A program made the translations under genes and the position numbers. The notes under the pieces were generated by a model. That model saw only the letters and a list, made by a program, of their open reading frames with translations, ran no database searches and had not been told where the DNA came from. Below, in pieces: positions 1 through 9,117 of a stretch of DNA of 35,822 nucleotides. The stretch comes from Pseudomonadota bacterium (lineage in GTDB: Bacteria > Pseudomonadota > Gammaproteobacteria > Woeseiales > Woeseiaceae): the NCBI GenBank assembly GCA_027295475.1, contig JAPUKV010000134.1:1-35822 (forward strand). The letters are read 5' to 3'. Within the stretch, counting starts at the first letter, position 1. Each line of letters opens with the position of its first letter.

Positions 1-9
1 AGCAGGAAG

Positions 10-1332
10 TCACGCGCCGGCAAAAGCGGGGCCGTCGTCGTCGTTATTCCAGAAAGCGCGGAGCAACCACTGGTACAGACGGTAGCGCCGCTTTATTACA
101 TCCGCCCGAAACGAGGTGCCCACCGCGAGCGGCCATGACGAGCCGAGTGCGTCTATGCGGTCGTCGCGAATCGATGCCCGGACTTCAAACACCGGGCCTT
201 CGATGGGCAACGGTACAGTCAGGTCCGATGCCAGGAGGGCAATCGTTGACACTTCCGAAACAATCGCCGTCAGGGTGCCGAACATCTCGTGCGGATAGGC
301 ATCGAGGCGAAGTTGTACCGACTGTCCAGCCTTTAGCTGTCCGGCTTTGTCACTCGGCAGATAGAGCCATGCCTCGAGTCGGCCATCGGCTTTGTACAGC
401 GTCATTAAGGTCTGGCCGGGACGACTGGTGGATCCAGCCCTCACGCTCAGTCGCGCCACAATACCGGCAGCTGGAGCCAATACGACTTGCCCGGCTTCGA
501 TTTCTGCCCTGCCGATCTGCCGTAGCAGCTGCTCGCGCCTCATTTCGTGCTGCAACTGGTCGAGTCCGGCCGCTGCCAGGGTCTCATCCCGCTTCGCCTG
601 CAAGTCAGCAAGTTCCTGACTGATTTGCAGCATGTCCCGTTCGAGACCGGCACTGATCGCTTTCGCATGCAGAATCCCGGATCGTTCCTGCCTTAGCAGC
701 TCGTCTGCAAGGCCCCCGTGCGCGGCCAGGACGTTCATGCGTTCATACCTCTGTTCCAGCAGCTCGATATGGCTCGCCTGCAACTCGACTTCGATGCGCG
801 CCTTGGCCGCGCGGCTGCGTGTGAGCGCAATCTGTTTCTCCAGCGCAGTGACACGGCCTGATTTCAGTTCCCGTTGGCGGGCCTGGGCCCGCTCCATGAG
901 TTCGAGTTCTTTCTGCATGGAGCGAACCTGAGATTCGGATACAGGCGACCTGCCCGGCGCATTGCGATCACTTGTGATGCGCAACAGCACCTGCCCCTCA
1001 CGGACGGTCATGCCTTCTTTGACTGCCAGCTCCGTTATTCGCCCGGTACCGTTTGCGATGACCTTGAGAAGGCCGCCCGCAGGCATCAGCACCCCGATCG
1101 CCCGTGTGCGCTGCGGTACCTCAACGGTATAAACGACCACGCCCAGCAGAATAAGGGAAGACAACGCAACAAGAAGCGTGGCACCCGCTGTTGGCGGAGT
1201 GAGTATGCATACCCGCCCAAGCAGTCGGTGCCGCGCGGCTGACACAGACTGTTTTCTGAGCAGAGTCCCGCTATGCACCTCAGGCGAGTCTGCGCCGGCA
1301 ACCAGCGTCCTTGGCCGTTGATCCGTCAACAT
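10..1332 (-). CDS. HlyD-family periplasmic adaptor of a secretion/efflux system
   Basis: Membrane-fusion (adaptor) protein that would link an inner-membrane exporter to an outer-membrane channel. The 440-residue product has a cytoplasmic N-terminus, one transmembrane helix (about residues 51-69), and a first half-lipoyl segment with the pattern IANGTGRITELAVKEGMTVREGQVLL. A long Arg/Glu/Gln-rich alpha-hairpin coiled coil (about 130-260) follows, then the second lipoyl half (VLAPAAGIVARLSVRAGSTSRPGQ) and a beta-barrel. This order is that of HlyD/CvaA-type adaptors of peptide or bacteriocin ABC exporters. The open frame continues upstream to a TTG at 1377 with no ribosome site. I chose the ATG at 1332 because AAGGA lies 9 bases before it. 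The partner exporter would lie beyond the left edge, so the substrate cannot be inferred. Confidence 0.85.
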   Translation of the reverse strand: MLTDQRPRTLVAGADSPEVHSGTLLRKQSVSAARHRLLGRVCILTPPTAGATLLVALSSLILLGVVVYTVEVPQRTRAIGVLMPAGGLLKVIANGTGRITELAVKEGMTVREGQVLLRITSDRNAPGRSPVSESQVRSMQKELELMERAQARQRELKSGRVTALEKQIALTRSRAAKARIEVELQASHIELLEQRYERMNVLAAHGGLADELLRQERSGILHAKAISAGLERDMLQISQELADLQAKRDETLAAAGLDQLQHEMRREQLLRQIGRAEIEAGQVVLAPAAGIVARLSVRAGSTSRPGQTLMTLYKADGRLEAWLYLPSDKAGQLKAGQSVQLRLDAYPHEMFGTLTAIVSEVSTIALLASDLTVPLPIEGPVFEVRASIRDDRIDALGSSWPLAVGTSFRADVIKRRYRLYQWLLRAFWNNDDDGPAFAGA

Positions 1333-1540
1333 TCGAACATTCCTTTGTTCGCATTCCTGTGGAGGGTGCTTAAGCAAATCGAATCACGAATCGGGCTGTC
1401 GCCGCCACATCAATTTCGAGGCGAACTCCCTCGTTTTTGCTAATGGTTCGCGAATTTCCAAAATCTTCGCAGAAGTCCGCCCGTATGCGATAACCTTCGA
1501 CACTTCACGAGAGCGATACGGACCAGGCACAACCGAACGA

Positions 1541-3058
1541 ATGAATACGACCGATTATCTGACACGAATCCGGAATGCCAGTGTGTATGACGTGGCGAGC
1601 GAGACTCCGTTGGAACTCGCAAGCAATCTTTCCGCGCGCCTTGGCAACCGAATCCTCCTGAAACGCGAAGACCTGCAGCCGGTTTTTTCTTTCAAGTTGC
1701 GTGGCGCTTATAACAAACTGACATCCTTGCCTCAGGAAACTTTGGCGGCCGGGATAATTTGCGGCTCGGCCGGCAACCACGCCCAGGGTGTGGCATTGGC
1801 TGCCAAACGAAAGGGGATAAGGGCCGTTATCGTAATGCCCGTTACGACGCCGAGCATCAAAGTCGAAGCGGTCAGGTCATTGGGTGGCGAGGTAGTGTTG
1901 CACGGTGATACCTACGACGACGCCTATGCCCATGCACGCCAACTCGAAAAAGAACAGCAGCTGACATTCATTCATCCCTTCGACGACCCGGACGTCATTG
2001 CCGGGCAGGGCACGATCGGCATGGAAATTCTCGAGCAAACCGATGAGAAGATCAGCGCGGTGTTTGTGCCGATCGGTGGCGGCGGCCTGATCTCCGGTAT
2101 AGCCGCATACATCAAAGCGGTAGATCCCGAGATCCAGATAATCGGTGTCGAGCCGGATGATTCCGCAGCGATGCGCGAGTCGCTTGCGGCCGGCAAGCCC
2201 GTCGTGCTGGATCACGTTGGCATATTCGCAGACGGTGCCGCAGTACGCCGGGTAGGTGACGAGACCTTCCGCCTTTGTAACGAGTTGGTCGATGACATTG
2301 TGACCGTCGATACCGATCAGGTTTGTGCCGCTATCAGGGACATATTCGAGGACACGCGTTCGATCGTCGAGCCGGCCGGCGCACTGGCTGTAGCGGGCGC
2401 GAAAAAATACCTGGCCGATAGCGGAATTCAGAATGAAACGTTTGTCGTCATCAATTCCGGCGCTAACACAAACTTCGATCGCCTGCGCCACATAGCCGAA
2501 CGCGCCGCGATCGGTGAACAACGTGAAATGCTTCTGGCCGTGGAGATTCCCGAGCAGCAGGGAAGTTTTCGGAATTTCTGCGAAGCGATTGGCCGACGGA
2601 GTATTACCGAGTTTAACTACCGCTATAGCAATTCAAGTAAGGCGCATATTTTTGTCGGTGTCGAGCTGCATCATGGATATGCCGAACGGCAGGAACTCAT
2701 CGACAAGCTCAGGTCCCTCGGCTATCGGCTCGAAGACCTGAGTGACAACGAAGTTGCGAAGCTGCATATCCGGCATATGGTAGGCGGCCCCGCGACAGGT
2801 CTCGAAAACGAAAGACTGTTCCGCTTCGAGTTTCCGGAGCGGCCCGGGGCGCTGCTGGATTTTTTGCAGGCCGTCGGCATCGACTGGAATATCAGCCTGT
2901 TCCATTATCGGAATCACGGCTCCGACTATGGCCGCATCCTTGCCGGCATACAGGTTCCGCCGGAGGAGGCGGAGGAGCTTGAATCTCATCTGTCGAAGCT
3001 CGGTTACGCTCACTGGGAAGAGAGCAGCAACCCAGCCTACGCGATGTTTCTGGCGTAG
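1541..3058 (+). CDS. ilvA: Threonine ammonia-lyase (threonine deaminase), biosynthetic
   Basis: PLP enzyme converting threonine to 2-oxobutanoate, the first committed step of isoleucine synthesis, in the cytoplasm. The PLP lysine is in SFKLRGAYN (K52), with SAGNHAQG at 76-83 and the phosphate-binding glycine loop GGGGL at 179-183. The C-terminal third holds two ACT-like regulatory domains (about 325-400 and 420-500; RPGALLDFLQAVG and NISLFHYRNHGSDYGR). At 505 residues it matches the long, isoleucine-inhibited E. coli IlvA and aligns with it end to end, so this is the anabolic enzyme and not the short catabolic TdcB. The start matches the family N-terminus although no strong ribosome site is visible. 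It stands alone here, without ilvC, ilvD or ilvG. Confidence 0.96.
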   Translation: MNTTDYLTRIRNASVYDVASETPLELASNLSARLGNRILLKREDLQPVFSFKLRGAYNKLTSLPQETLAAGIICGSAGNHAQGVALAAKRKGIRAVIVMPVTTPSIKVEAVRSLGGEVVLHGDTYDDAYAHARQLEKEQQLTFIHPFDDPDVIAGQGTIGMEILEQTDEKISAVFVPIGGGGLISGIAAYIKAVDPEIQIIGVEPDDSAAMRESLAAGKPVVLDHVGIFADGAAVRRVGDETFRLCNELVDDIVTVDTDQVCAAIRDIFEDTRSIVEPAGALAVAGAKKYLADSGIQNETFVVINSGANTNFDRLRHIAERAAIGEQREMLLAVEIPEQQGSFRNFCEAIGRRSITEFNYRYSNSSKAHIFVGVELHHGYAERQELIDKLRSLGYRLEDLSDNEVAKLHIRHMVGGPATGLENERLFRFEFPERPGALLDFLQAVGIDWNISLFHYRNHGSDYGRILAGIQVPPEEAEELESHLSKLGYAHWEESSNPAYAMFLA

Positions 3059-3079
3059 CCGGACGCGCCCGGGCCGGGG

Positions 3080-3110
3080 CGGCGATTGGTTTCAGATGAA
3101 ACCGATGCCG
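3080..3110 (+). terminator. Hairpin downstream of ilvA
   Basis: A roughly 14-pair stem with one bulge closes on GGTTTCA-GA-TGAAACC (core 3088-3103) starting 22 bases after the ilvA stop. No T-tract follows, so it may be a weak terminator or an mRNA 3'-end stabiliser. Confidence 0.4.
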
Positions 3111-3212
3111 CATCATCAGCGGCCTCCTTATGCCAAAATGTTTGCAACCATTTTGAGCCGCCCGGCATCAAAGACGTAAGCAAATGCAGAAAAACACCGG
3201 GGATTTCACACA

Positions 3213-3809
3213 ATGAGACTGAATACTCTAACGATCCTGATTACGTCGGCGTTGCTGGCTGCGGCCGCCCTGGCCGGCGAAGAGCACCAGATGAAAATCG
3301 AGATTGCGGTCGACGATGGTGAAAGCGCGCCGACGGTGATCAGACTCGACAGCGATGACATGGGCTTCAAGCTGCATGAACTACAGGAAGGTGAGTCCCG
3401 GTCCGTCGTCGACGGCACAGGCCAATCGATCCTCGTCACCCGGATGGCCGATGGCTTCGTCTTCGATGTCGATGGCAAGAAAATCAAGGTGCCTGGTATG
3501 CATGACGATCACATGGCGTACGTGTCGGTCGATGCTGACAGGGACGTGGGCATCGATGTTCGAGTCATGAAACGAATCGAAGTGAAGGGCGACGCGAATC
3601 CCGACGACGTAACGATCATCAGCGGCAAGACGCTGGATGACTCGACGAAAGAAGCGATCAGATCTGTGCTGATATCAGCGGGACATGCCGGGAAAACACT
3701 GTTCCTGGACGGCAGAGAGCTGCACGGCGACCACACCATGCTGCACAGTTCTGACAGTGTCCACGAAATCAGAATATTCTCCCCCAATGAAGAAAACGTG
3801 ACGAACTAA
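3213..3809 (+). CDS. Secreted acidic protein of unknown function
   Basis: I do not recognise a family. The 198-residue product starts with a clear Sec signal peptide (MRLNTLTILITSALLAAAALA, cut probably after ALA at 21). The mature part is acidic and rich in Asp, Glu, His and Met, with alternating beta-like strands (TVIRLDSDDMGFKLHELQEGES, FVFDVDGKKIKVPGM) and no cysteines. A GGGGAT sequence precedes the ATG at suitable distance. It is a single-gene unit: ilvA ends 154 bases before it and a strong terminator follows. The His/Asp/Met content could suggest metal binding in the periplasm, but that is only a guess. Confidence 0.75.
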   Translation: MRLNTLTILITSALLAAAALAGEEHQMKIEIAVDDGESAPTVIRLDSDDMGFKLHELQEGESRSVVDGTGQSILVTRMADGFVFDVDGKKIKVPGMHDDHMAYVSVDADRDVGIDVRVMKRIEVKGDANPDDVTIISGKTLDDSTKEAIRSVLISAGHAGKTLFLDGRELHGDHTMLHSSDSVHEIRIFSPNEENVTN

Positions 3810-3838
3810 ATTCCCTTATGCGGTTTGTTTCGTTCCTT

Positions 3839-3865
3839 GGCGGTGGCATTGCCACCGCCTTTTTT
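3839..3865 (+). terminator. Rho-independent terminator
   Basis: Perfect 9-bp stem GGCGGTGGC-ATT-GCCACCGCC (3839-3859) followed by a run of six T. It lies 29 bases after the stop of the secreted-protein gene and before the convergent gene at 3880-4536. Confidence 0.93.
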
Positions 3866-3879
3866 ATTAAGTATGCAGC

Positions 3880-4536
3880 TTAATAATTGGCGTAAGCCTG
3901 AGAGTGAATGTGGCTTATTTTTTCCGTCTGCGTCAGGCGATAAAAGTACCGCAGTTCGTGCAGTGTTTTGATGCAATCACCACGCAATCTTTTTAGTAGT
4001 CCGTGACAAAATCGCGCAGCGTAGTCATTGGCGGTCTTGTATCGTTCCTGCTGGTCTTCGCTCAGTTCCGGCTTAAAGCTTACCCGGTCGAATAGCCAGC
4101 CGTGCAGCCGATTGGCGAACTTACATTCATCCTGGTCCTGTGCCATTAGCCAGGTGCTGACGAACTTGTCGACTTCCGCCTGCATCTCCAGCTCCAGCAA
4201 CGTTACCGACCTGTCCCGTCCGGCACTCCAAACCAGGTAATTGAAGTGACTGATGCCTTCGAGCACCGTCCACAGGTCGTTCAGCCCCGAGATCTTCAGT
4301 GTCTGCAGCGGGTTATCCCGCTCAAGCCGCTCGAGCATTTGACTGTCCAGATAAACGCTTAGCGCCATGCCATCGTCATCTTGTGCAAGCAGAACTGATT
4401 CGTCGGTATCTGGAATGAGCGCTTCCCCAGCCAGCATTCTTGCAAGGCGCGGGTCGGTGACAAGAAAATCACGTACGTCGTGGCCCGGTTCGACCCTATA
4501 GATATTGCACAGGTAATTCTGCAGGGCGGCAAGCAT
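3880..4536 (-). CDS. Conserved-looking hypothetical protein, second gene of a pair
   Basis: I do not recognise a family. The 218-residue protein has no signal peptide or membrane helix and is largely alpha-helical, rich in Leu, Asp and Arg. Visible segments include a Trp/Tyr-rich core (LNDLWTVLEGISHFNYLVWSAGRDRSVTLLELEMQAEVDKF) and a C-terminal helical part ending HELRYFYRLTQTEKISHIH. GAGG lies five bases before the ATG. Its start is 7 bases after the stop of the gene at 4544-5176, so the two are almost surely co-transcribed and may act together as cytoplasmic partners. Confidence 0.75.
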   Translation of the reverse strand: MLAALQNYLCNIYRVEPGHDVRDFLVTDPRLARMLAGEALIPDTDESVLLAQDDDGMALSVYLDSQMLERLERDNPLQTLKISGLNDLWTVLEGISHFNYLVWSAGRDRSVTLLELEMQAEVDKFVSTWLMAQDQDECKFANRLHGWLFDRVSFKPELSEDQQERYKTANDYAARFCHGLLKRLRGDCIKTLHELRYFYRLTQTEKISHIHSQAYANY

Positions 4537-4543
4537 GTGAGCC

Positions 4544-5176
4544 TCAGTGGCTGTTGCGACTCATGGCATTTGGCATGGGAACAACACCGTTTTTTCTGAG
4601 TAACCCAGCGGCCCGTTTGCTGCCTGTACGCAGCCAGACTTCATAGGTTCGCAGGAGATCAATATCGGATGAACGTCGGGTACTATCTCGTACTTCATTG
4701 AGCACATCGACGACAATCTGAAACTTGCGTGCCAGCTCACGATAGACATCGGCAAGCGCACGGCCGCGCGCCGTGCCGCGAATTTCATCAGACAGCGACT
4801 CGTAGGCCGTACCGCCCATATGGATGTAGTAGTCGAGATCGACGAGTTTATGCGCCAGGCCGTCTGCAAAAAATCCCGCGATGAAGAGCGCAACGTCACC
4901 GATACGCTGAAGGGAGAACGTACGTTCCACCGCGCTCGACGCAGCCGCGGCATCCGCCATCATCAGGGCCAGTGGTTTGAGTCCGTATGCTTCGCCGTGA
5001 TCTTCGTAGAGATCTTCGGAGCGGGCGAACAAGGTGAGCAGATTTACGACGTAGTGTGCAGCGTGGGGGTCGACATCGACTCCCTGATTATCAATTACGG
5101 TATCGATCGATTCACGAAAATAGTCGCGAAGATCGTGAACCTGAACGACACCTTCTCTTGCTGCTATCGAGGACAT
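4544..5176 (-). CDS. Conserved-looking hypothetical protein, first gene of a pair
   Basis: I do not recognise a family. The 210-residue product is predicted soluble and mostly alpha-helical. It contains an aromatic/His segment (FFADGLAHKLVDLDYYIHMGGTAYESLSDEIR) and a basic C-terminus (RTGSKRAAGLLRKNG). The ATG at 5176 has AGGA a few bases upstream. It leads a two-gene minus-strand unit with the gene at 3880-4536, and the 270-base gap to its right should contain its promoter. No enzymatic or DNA-binding motif is evident. Confidence 0.75.
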   Translation of the reverse strand: MSSIAAREGVVQVHDLRDYFRESIDTVIDNQGVDVDPHAAHYVVNLLTLFARSEDLYEDHGEAYGLKPLALMMADAAAASSAVERTFSLQRIGDVALFIAGFFADGLAHKLVDLDYYIHMGGTAYESLSDEIRGTARGRALADVYRELARKFQIVVDVLNEVRDSTRRSSDIDLLRTYEVWLRTGSKRAAGLLRKNGVVPMPNAMSRNSH

Positions 5177-5449
5177 TGGTCCTGTTCACCTCTCTCAAGG
5201 GGAGAAAGATACCTCACATATATATGAATTAGGCCCTTCGCTTTGTGACAAAGTTCACGTAAAAGCGGATGATCATCTAGATTGTTGTTTTTGTGTGAAA
5301 CAGCGCGCCAATCACGCAAATCATACGCAGAATTTGCGCAAAAATGCCGCCAAATCAACACCCTGCAGATTGCCGCATCACGTCAGATATTGACCGGCGG
5401 CTTTGATAAACTGCCCGAGTCCTGCAACAAGACCAATAAAGGAGACATC

Positions 5450-5866
5450 ATGGACCTTGCTAACGCTGTCGCCCATTTCAATTGGTTGGCTATTATCACC
5501 GCCACTGCCGCTGCATTTGCACTTGGCGGCGCCTGGTACGCGAAGGTTCTGTTCGGTGGCGCGTGGATGCAGGATGTTGGGCTTACGGAGGAAGACGCAA
5601 AGAACGCGAATATGCCAAGGACTTTCGGTGGTGCGTTCGTGTTGCAACTCATCGCCGCCATGATGCTGGCCGCGATTATCGGGCCTGAGAGCACCTGGCT
5701 GAGCGGTGCGTACACCGGTCTGTTATTGGGCCTCGGTTTTCTCGCAACTGCGTACGGCGTTACCTATTTATTCGAACAACGTTCATTACGCCTGTTTATG
5801 ATTAATGCGGGTTACAACGTCGTCCTGCTCGGCATCATGGGCGCCATTATCGGCGGCTGGCACTGA
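5450..5866 (+). CDS. DUF1761-type small membrane protein
   Basis: The 138-residue integral membrane protein has four predicted helices: about 8-28, 62-80, 86-106 and 117-136. The N-terminal pattern NWLAIITATAAAFALGGAWYAKVLFGGAWMQDVGLTEED and the short GTYTG/AYTGLLLGLGFL-like third helix match my memory of the DUF1761 family, whose function is unknown. The open frame extends upstream to 5282, but AAAGGAGA immediately precedes the ATG at 5450 and the family normally starts there. It is apparently monocistronic and convergent with the helicase gene. Confidence 0.85.
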   Translation: MDLANAVAHFNWLAIITATAAAFALGGAWYAKVLFGGAWMQDVGLTEEDAKNANMPRTFGGAFVLQLIAAMMLAAIIGPESTWLSGAYTGLLLGLGFLATAYGVTYLFEQRSLRLFMINAGYNVVLLGIMGAIIGGWH

Positions 5867-5894
5867 CCGACTGCGTGATTTTGCTTCGCAGGTC

Positions 5895-7997
5895 TTACCA
5901 CATTTCCCTCAAGCGGCTTTGCACATCAAGCTGCTTGTTGCTGCGGGGTGATAAGCGATTCGACGATGCTTCGTTACGGCCGTGATACCTTGCTTCCATC
6001 GTTTGCATCAGACTGTCTGTCATGAATCGGCTGCGCGCGCCATAGACATGTTTGTCACCGTTTCTGTGTTGCTGCGTCACGTGATAGCGCAAAGGTGCTA
6101 TTAGCTGAAGGTCCTGTTTGGCCCTGGTCATCGCGACATACAATAGTCGCCTTTCTTCCTCGATCATCGCAGGCTTCCCGGTTGAAAATTCGGACGGGAA
6201 ATTTCCATCGGAAACATTGAGCACGAATACTGCGTCCCACTCCTGTCCTTTCGCAGAGTGGGCGGTCGACAGGACCAGATAGTCTTCATCGAGCAGCGGA
6301 TCACCCGCCAGGTCCCCGACCGCAGCGGGCGGGTCCAAGGTAAGCTCCGTCAGGAACCGCTCGCGAGTCGGATACCGGCCCGAGATCTGCTCCAATTGCT
6401 CGAGGTCCGCCTGGCGCGTTTCCAAACTATCGTATAAACGCTCCAGATGCGGATGATACCAGCGCCTGGCCTGACCCAGTTGCAACTGCCATGCGTTGTC
6501 GTTCAGTTCCGCACACGACACCGATTCCATAAGGGCACAAAAGGCCGCCCAGTCCTCTCGCGCCGCCTGAGGTGGTGTGAATGCGCCGAGCGTTGAAAAA
6601 AGATATCCGCCCACACTCAAATGGTCGAAACAACGCGCAGCATTTGCGGGCCCCATGCCTGGCAGGAGTTTCAGCACACGAAAGGCGGCAATCTGATTCT
6701 TCGGATTTTCCGCCCACTTCAGAATCGATAACAGGTCCTTTACATGGCTCGCCTCAAGAAACTTTAGCCCGCCATACTTTATATAGGGGATATTGCGCCG
6801 CACGAGTTCAAGCTCGAGCCGGTCGCTATGGTGGGCGCCGCGAAACAGTATCGCCTGGTCCTTGAGTTGCATTCCCTGTTCGCGATTCTCGAGAACGGTT
6901 TCAACAACGAATTCGGCTTCAGCATCACAGTCTTCGACCGTAACGTAGCTCGGTTTGCTGCCGCCTTTTTTTGCGGAAAATAAATTCTTTCTGTATTGCC
7001 TTTCGCTTTCCGCAATCAGGCAGTTGGCGCTATCCAGAATTACTTGTGTCGAACGATAGTTTTCCTCAAGGCTGATGATCTTTGCCGACGGAATATATTG
7101 ATCCGGAAAACTCAGGATGTTTTCGACATCGGCAGCGCGAAACGAATAAATCGATTGTGCATCATCTCCGACCACAGTCAGGCCGAACCCATCCGGTCTT
7201 ATGGCCTGCAGAATATTTGCTTGCAGCAGGTTCGTGTCCTGATACTCATCAACGAGCACATGATCGAACCATGAGCCGATTTCCGCAGCGAGCTCCTTGT
7301 CTGCGACGAGATGGCTCCAGTAAAGCAGCAGGTCATCGTAATCGAGCACCTGGCTCTCCTGTTTTTGTTCGACGTAGTGACGAAATAGCTGACGGAGCTC
7401 CTCTTCCCAGTCTGCACACCACGGAAACGTTTCATTCAGGGAGTCGAGTAAAGGTTTTTGCGCATTCACACAGCGGGAATAGATGGCGAGACAGGTATCT
7501 TTCTTCGGAAAGCGTCGCGACTTCTTCGACAGTTGCAGCTCATGCCGGATAACGTCGAGCATATCTGCGGCGTCCGCTCGATCGAGCACCGAAAACCCGG
7601 GATCGAGTCCGAGGTTATGAGCGTAACGGCGAAGCAGTCGGTTGGCGACGGAATGAAACGTGCCTGACCACGGCAGTATGCTGCGGGAAACGGGTGGACC
7701 GTCGACAGAACTGACTGCCTGGCGAACAATTGACTCGACCCGGCGGGTCATCTCCAGGGCCGCGCGGCGCGTGAAGGTCAGGAGGAGGATGCGTTCGGGG
7801 CTGACGCCCTGAATGATCAGGTGGGCAACCCGGTGCGCCAGGGTCATGGTCTTGCCGGTGCCGGCACCGGCGATGACCAGGAGCGGCGGGGCCTCGAAAG
7901 ATCCGTTCGCCGCCTTTTTGCCCCAGGTGGCCGCCTGGCGCTGTGCCGGGTTCAACGCTTCCAGATAGTCCGTTTGTAGTTCCGCCACGTGGCCCAT
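5895..7997 (-). CDS. UvrD/Rep-family ATP-dependent DNA helicase, SOS-controlled
   Basis: Superfamily-1 3'-5' DNA helicase of 700 residues, expected to unwind DNA in repair. All motifs are present: Q motif NPAQRQAA, Walker A AGAGTGKT (about 44-50), Ia LLTFTRRAALEM, Walker B LVDEYQDTN, III VVGDDAQSIYSFR, IV ENYRSTQ, V STAHSAKGQEWDAVFVLN, VI LLYVAMTRAKQDL. The 2B-region sequence (YGGLKFLEASHVKDLLSILKW) differs from E. coli UvrD, so I give no gene symbol. The frame is open to 8090, but the ATG at 7997 has a GGAG site and starts just after a perfect LexA box (8016-8031). The longer reading would put that operator inside the gene. It is separated by about 100 bases from the hydrolase gene upstream. 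Confidence 0.93.
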   Translation of the reverse strand: MGHVAELQTDYLEALNPAQRQAATWGKKAANGSFEAPPLLVIAGAGTGKTMTLAHRVAHLIIQGVSPERILLLTFTRRAALEMTRRVESIVRQAVSSVDGPPVSRSILPWSGTFHSVANRLLRRYAHNLGLDPGFSVLDRADAADMLDVIRHELQLSKKSRRFPKKDTCLAIYSRCVNAQKPLLDSLNETFPWCADWEEELRQLFRHYVEQKQESQVLDYDDLLLYWSHLVADKELAAEIGSWFDHVLVDEYQDTNLLQANILQAIRPDGFGLTVVGDDAQSIYSFRAADVENILSFPDQYIPSAKIISLEENYRSTQVILDSANCLIAESERQYRKNLFSAKKGGSKPSYVTVEDCDAEAEFVVETVLENREQGMQLKDQAILFRGAHHSDRLELELVRRNIPYIKYGGLKFLEASHVKDLLSILKWAENPKNQIAAFRVLKLLPGMGPANAARCFDHLSVGGYLFSTLGAFTPPQAAREDWAAFCALMESVSCAELNDNAWQLQLGQARRWYHPHLERLYDSLETRQADLEQLEQISGRYPTRERFLTELTLDPPAAVGDLAGDPLLDEDYLVLSTAHSAKGQEWDAVFVLNVSDGNFPSEFSTGKPAMIEEERRLLYVAMTRAKQDLQLIAPLRYHVTQQHRNGDKHVYGARSRFMTDSLMQTMEARYHGRNEASSNRLSPRSNKQLDVQSRLREMW

Positions 7998-8015
7998 AAT
8001 CGCTCCGGGAAATAT

Positions 8016-8031
8016 CTGTATTTTTATACAG
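8016..8031. promoter_or_regulatory. LexA (SOS) operator upstream of the helicase gene
   Basis: CTGTATTTTTATACAG fits the gammaproteobacterial LexA consensus CTGT-N8-ACAG with an A/T-rich centre; flanking bases extend it to CAGTA on one side. It ends 19 bases before the helicase ATG. A candidate -10 TATAAA (minus strand, plus positions 8023-8028) lies inside it, so LexA binding would block the promoter. E. coli uvrD is also an SOS gene. Confidence 0.88.
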
Positions 8032-8097
8032 TACTGGATGGATTTACAAGTCCGACAGGCGAGCAGACCGCAGAAAACAGGGTTTTTCAATAGCCTG

Positions 8098-9051
8098 TCA
8101 GGTATTTGCCAGGAAACCTTCTATCGTCTCAGCGAACTGCGCGGGTTGATCGAAGTGAACCATATGGCCTGCGCCTGCTATCGATACTGACTCCGATTTG
8201 TCGAACACGTCGCTCACCGCATCCGGATCGATCCAGGACTTCAGTTTGCCCGTAAAGTCGGTATCGGCGCCAACCACGACCAGAACCGGTGCTTTTACGT
8301 TTTTCCAGCAGGCGACTGCTTCCCGGCGGCGATAGAGCACGGCATTCGGTAGTTTGTGTGCCGGATCCGCTTTGATTCGAACGACGCCGTCCGCATGGGC
8401 CTCTGCCCACTTGTCGGCAACGAACAAGGCCCTCTCGTTACCCAGCCCGGGGCTCCGTCGTATGATTTTCGGCAGGAGTTCCTCGAAGGACTCGTAGCTG
8501 GTAACCGTCGACCGTGACCGGCCGGCTTCGATCCATTCCCGGTACCGGCCCGGCGCATCCTCCGGATCGCTGTCTGGCAGCCCGAATCCTTCGACATTAA
8601 CCAGCGCCGACACCCGCTCAGGCATCACGCCGGCGTACAGAGTCGCAACGTTTGCCCCCATGCTGTGACCAACGAGTCGAACTGCAGCGTCCGGGCTGTA
8701 AATTTGCAGGATTGCATCAAGATCGGCCAGATAATCCGGAAACCAGTAGGAGTCCGCATTGGCCCTGGACTCGCCGAAACCGCGCCAGTCCGGCGCGATG
8801 ACGAACCAATCCTGTTTCAGCTCGTCGATAACAAACTGAAAAGTGGAACCTGCATCGCCCCAGCCATGTAGAAACACGATCAGGCGATTGTGACGTTCGC
8901 CCCATTCCGTGACGTGATAGTCGACGCCTCGCACCTGGTGCCGAACCGAACGTCCTTTGATGCGAGCCTGATACATTCCCTCGGATGCCACGTCCTGTTC
9001 CGGTATTTTTTCTGACCTTGAAAGCTGCACCCATGAAATCACAGATTTCAT
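8098..9051 (-). CDS. Alpha/beta-hydrolase fold protein
   Basis: Alpha/beta hydrolase of up to 317 residues, probably an esterase/lipase-like or C-C bond hydrolase; substrate unknown. It has the oxyanion-hole HGW (62-64), the nucleophile elbow GHSMG (Ser130), an acid in the GADTDF segment and the catalytic His in GAGHMVHFDQP near the end. There is no signal peptide, so it is cytoplasmic. The start is unsure: neither the ATG at 9051 nor the one at 8976 has a well-placed ribosome site. A later start would shorten it by 20-25 residues without touching the fold. It is upstream of and co-directional with the helicase, which has its own promoter. Confidence 0.87.
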   Translation of the reverse strand: MKSVISWVQLSRSEKIPEQDVASEGMYQARIKGRSVRHQVRGVDYHVTEWGERHNRLIVFLHGWGDAGSTFQFVIDELKQDWFVIAPDWRGFGESRANADSYWFPDYLADLDAILQIYSPDAAVRLVGHSMGANVATLYAGVMPERVSALVNVEGFGLPDSDPEDAPGRYREWIEAGRSRSTVTSYESFEELLPKIIRRSPGLGNERALFVADKWAEAHADGVVRIKADPAHKLPNAVLYRRREAVACWKNVKAPVLVVVGADTDFTGKLKSWIDPDAVSDVFDKSESVSIAGAGHMVHFDQPAQFAETIEGFLANT

Positions 9052-9117
9052 TGCGGTTGGTGGATATTCATGAATTCACTGTTCTTTTTTCGATCCCGTC
9101 GTGTATAAAAGTGTATA

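Noticed and set aside
10..1332. HlyD-type adaptor as evidence for a bacteriocin export cluster
   Set aside because: No exporter, precursor peptide or immunity gene is visible within the window; the partners would lie outside it.
1877..2521. Minus-strand frame of 214 codons
   Set aside because: Fully antisense to the conserved catalytic domain of ilvA.
7082..7552. Plus-strand frame of 156 codons
   Set aside because: Antisense to conserved helicase motifs; shadow of the coding strand.
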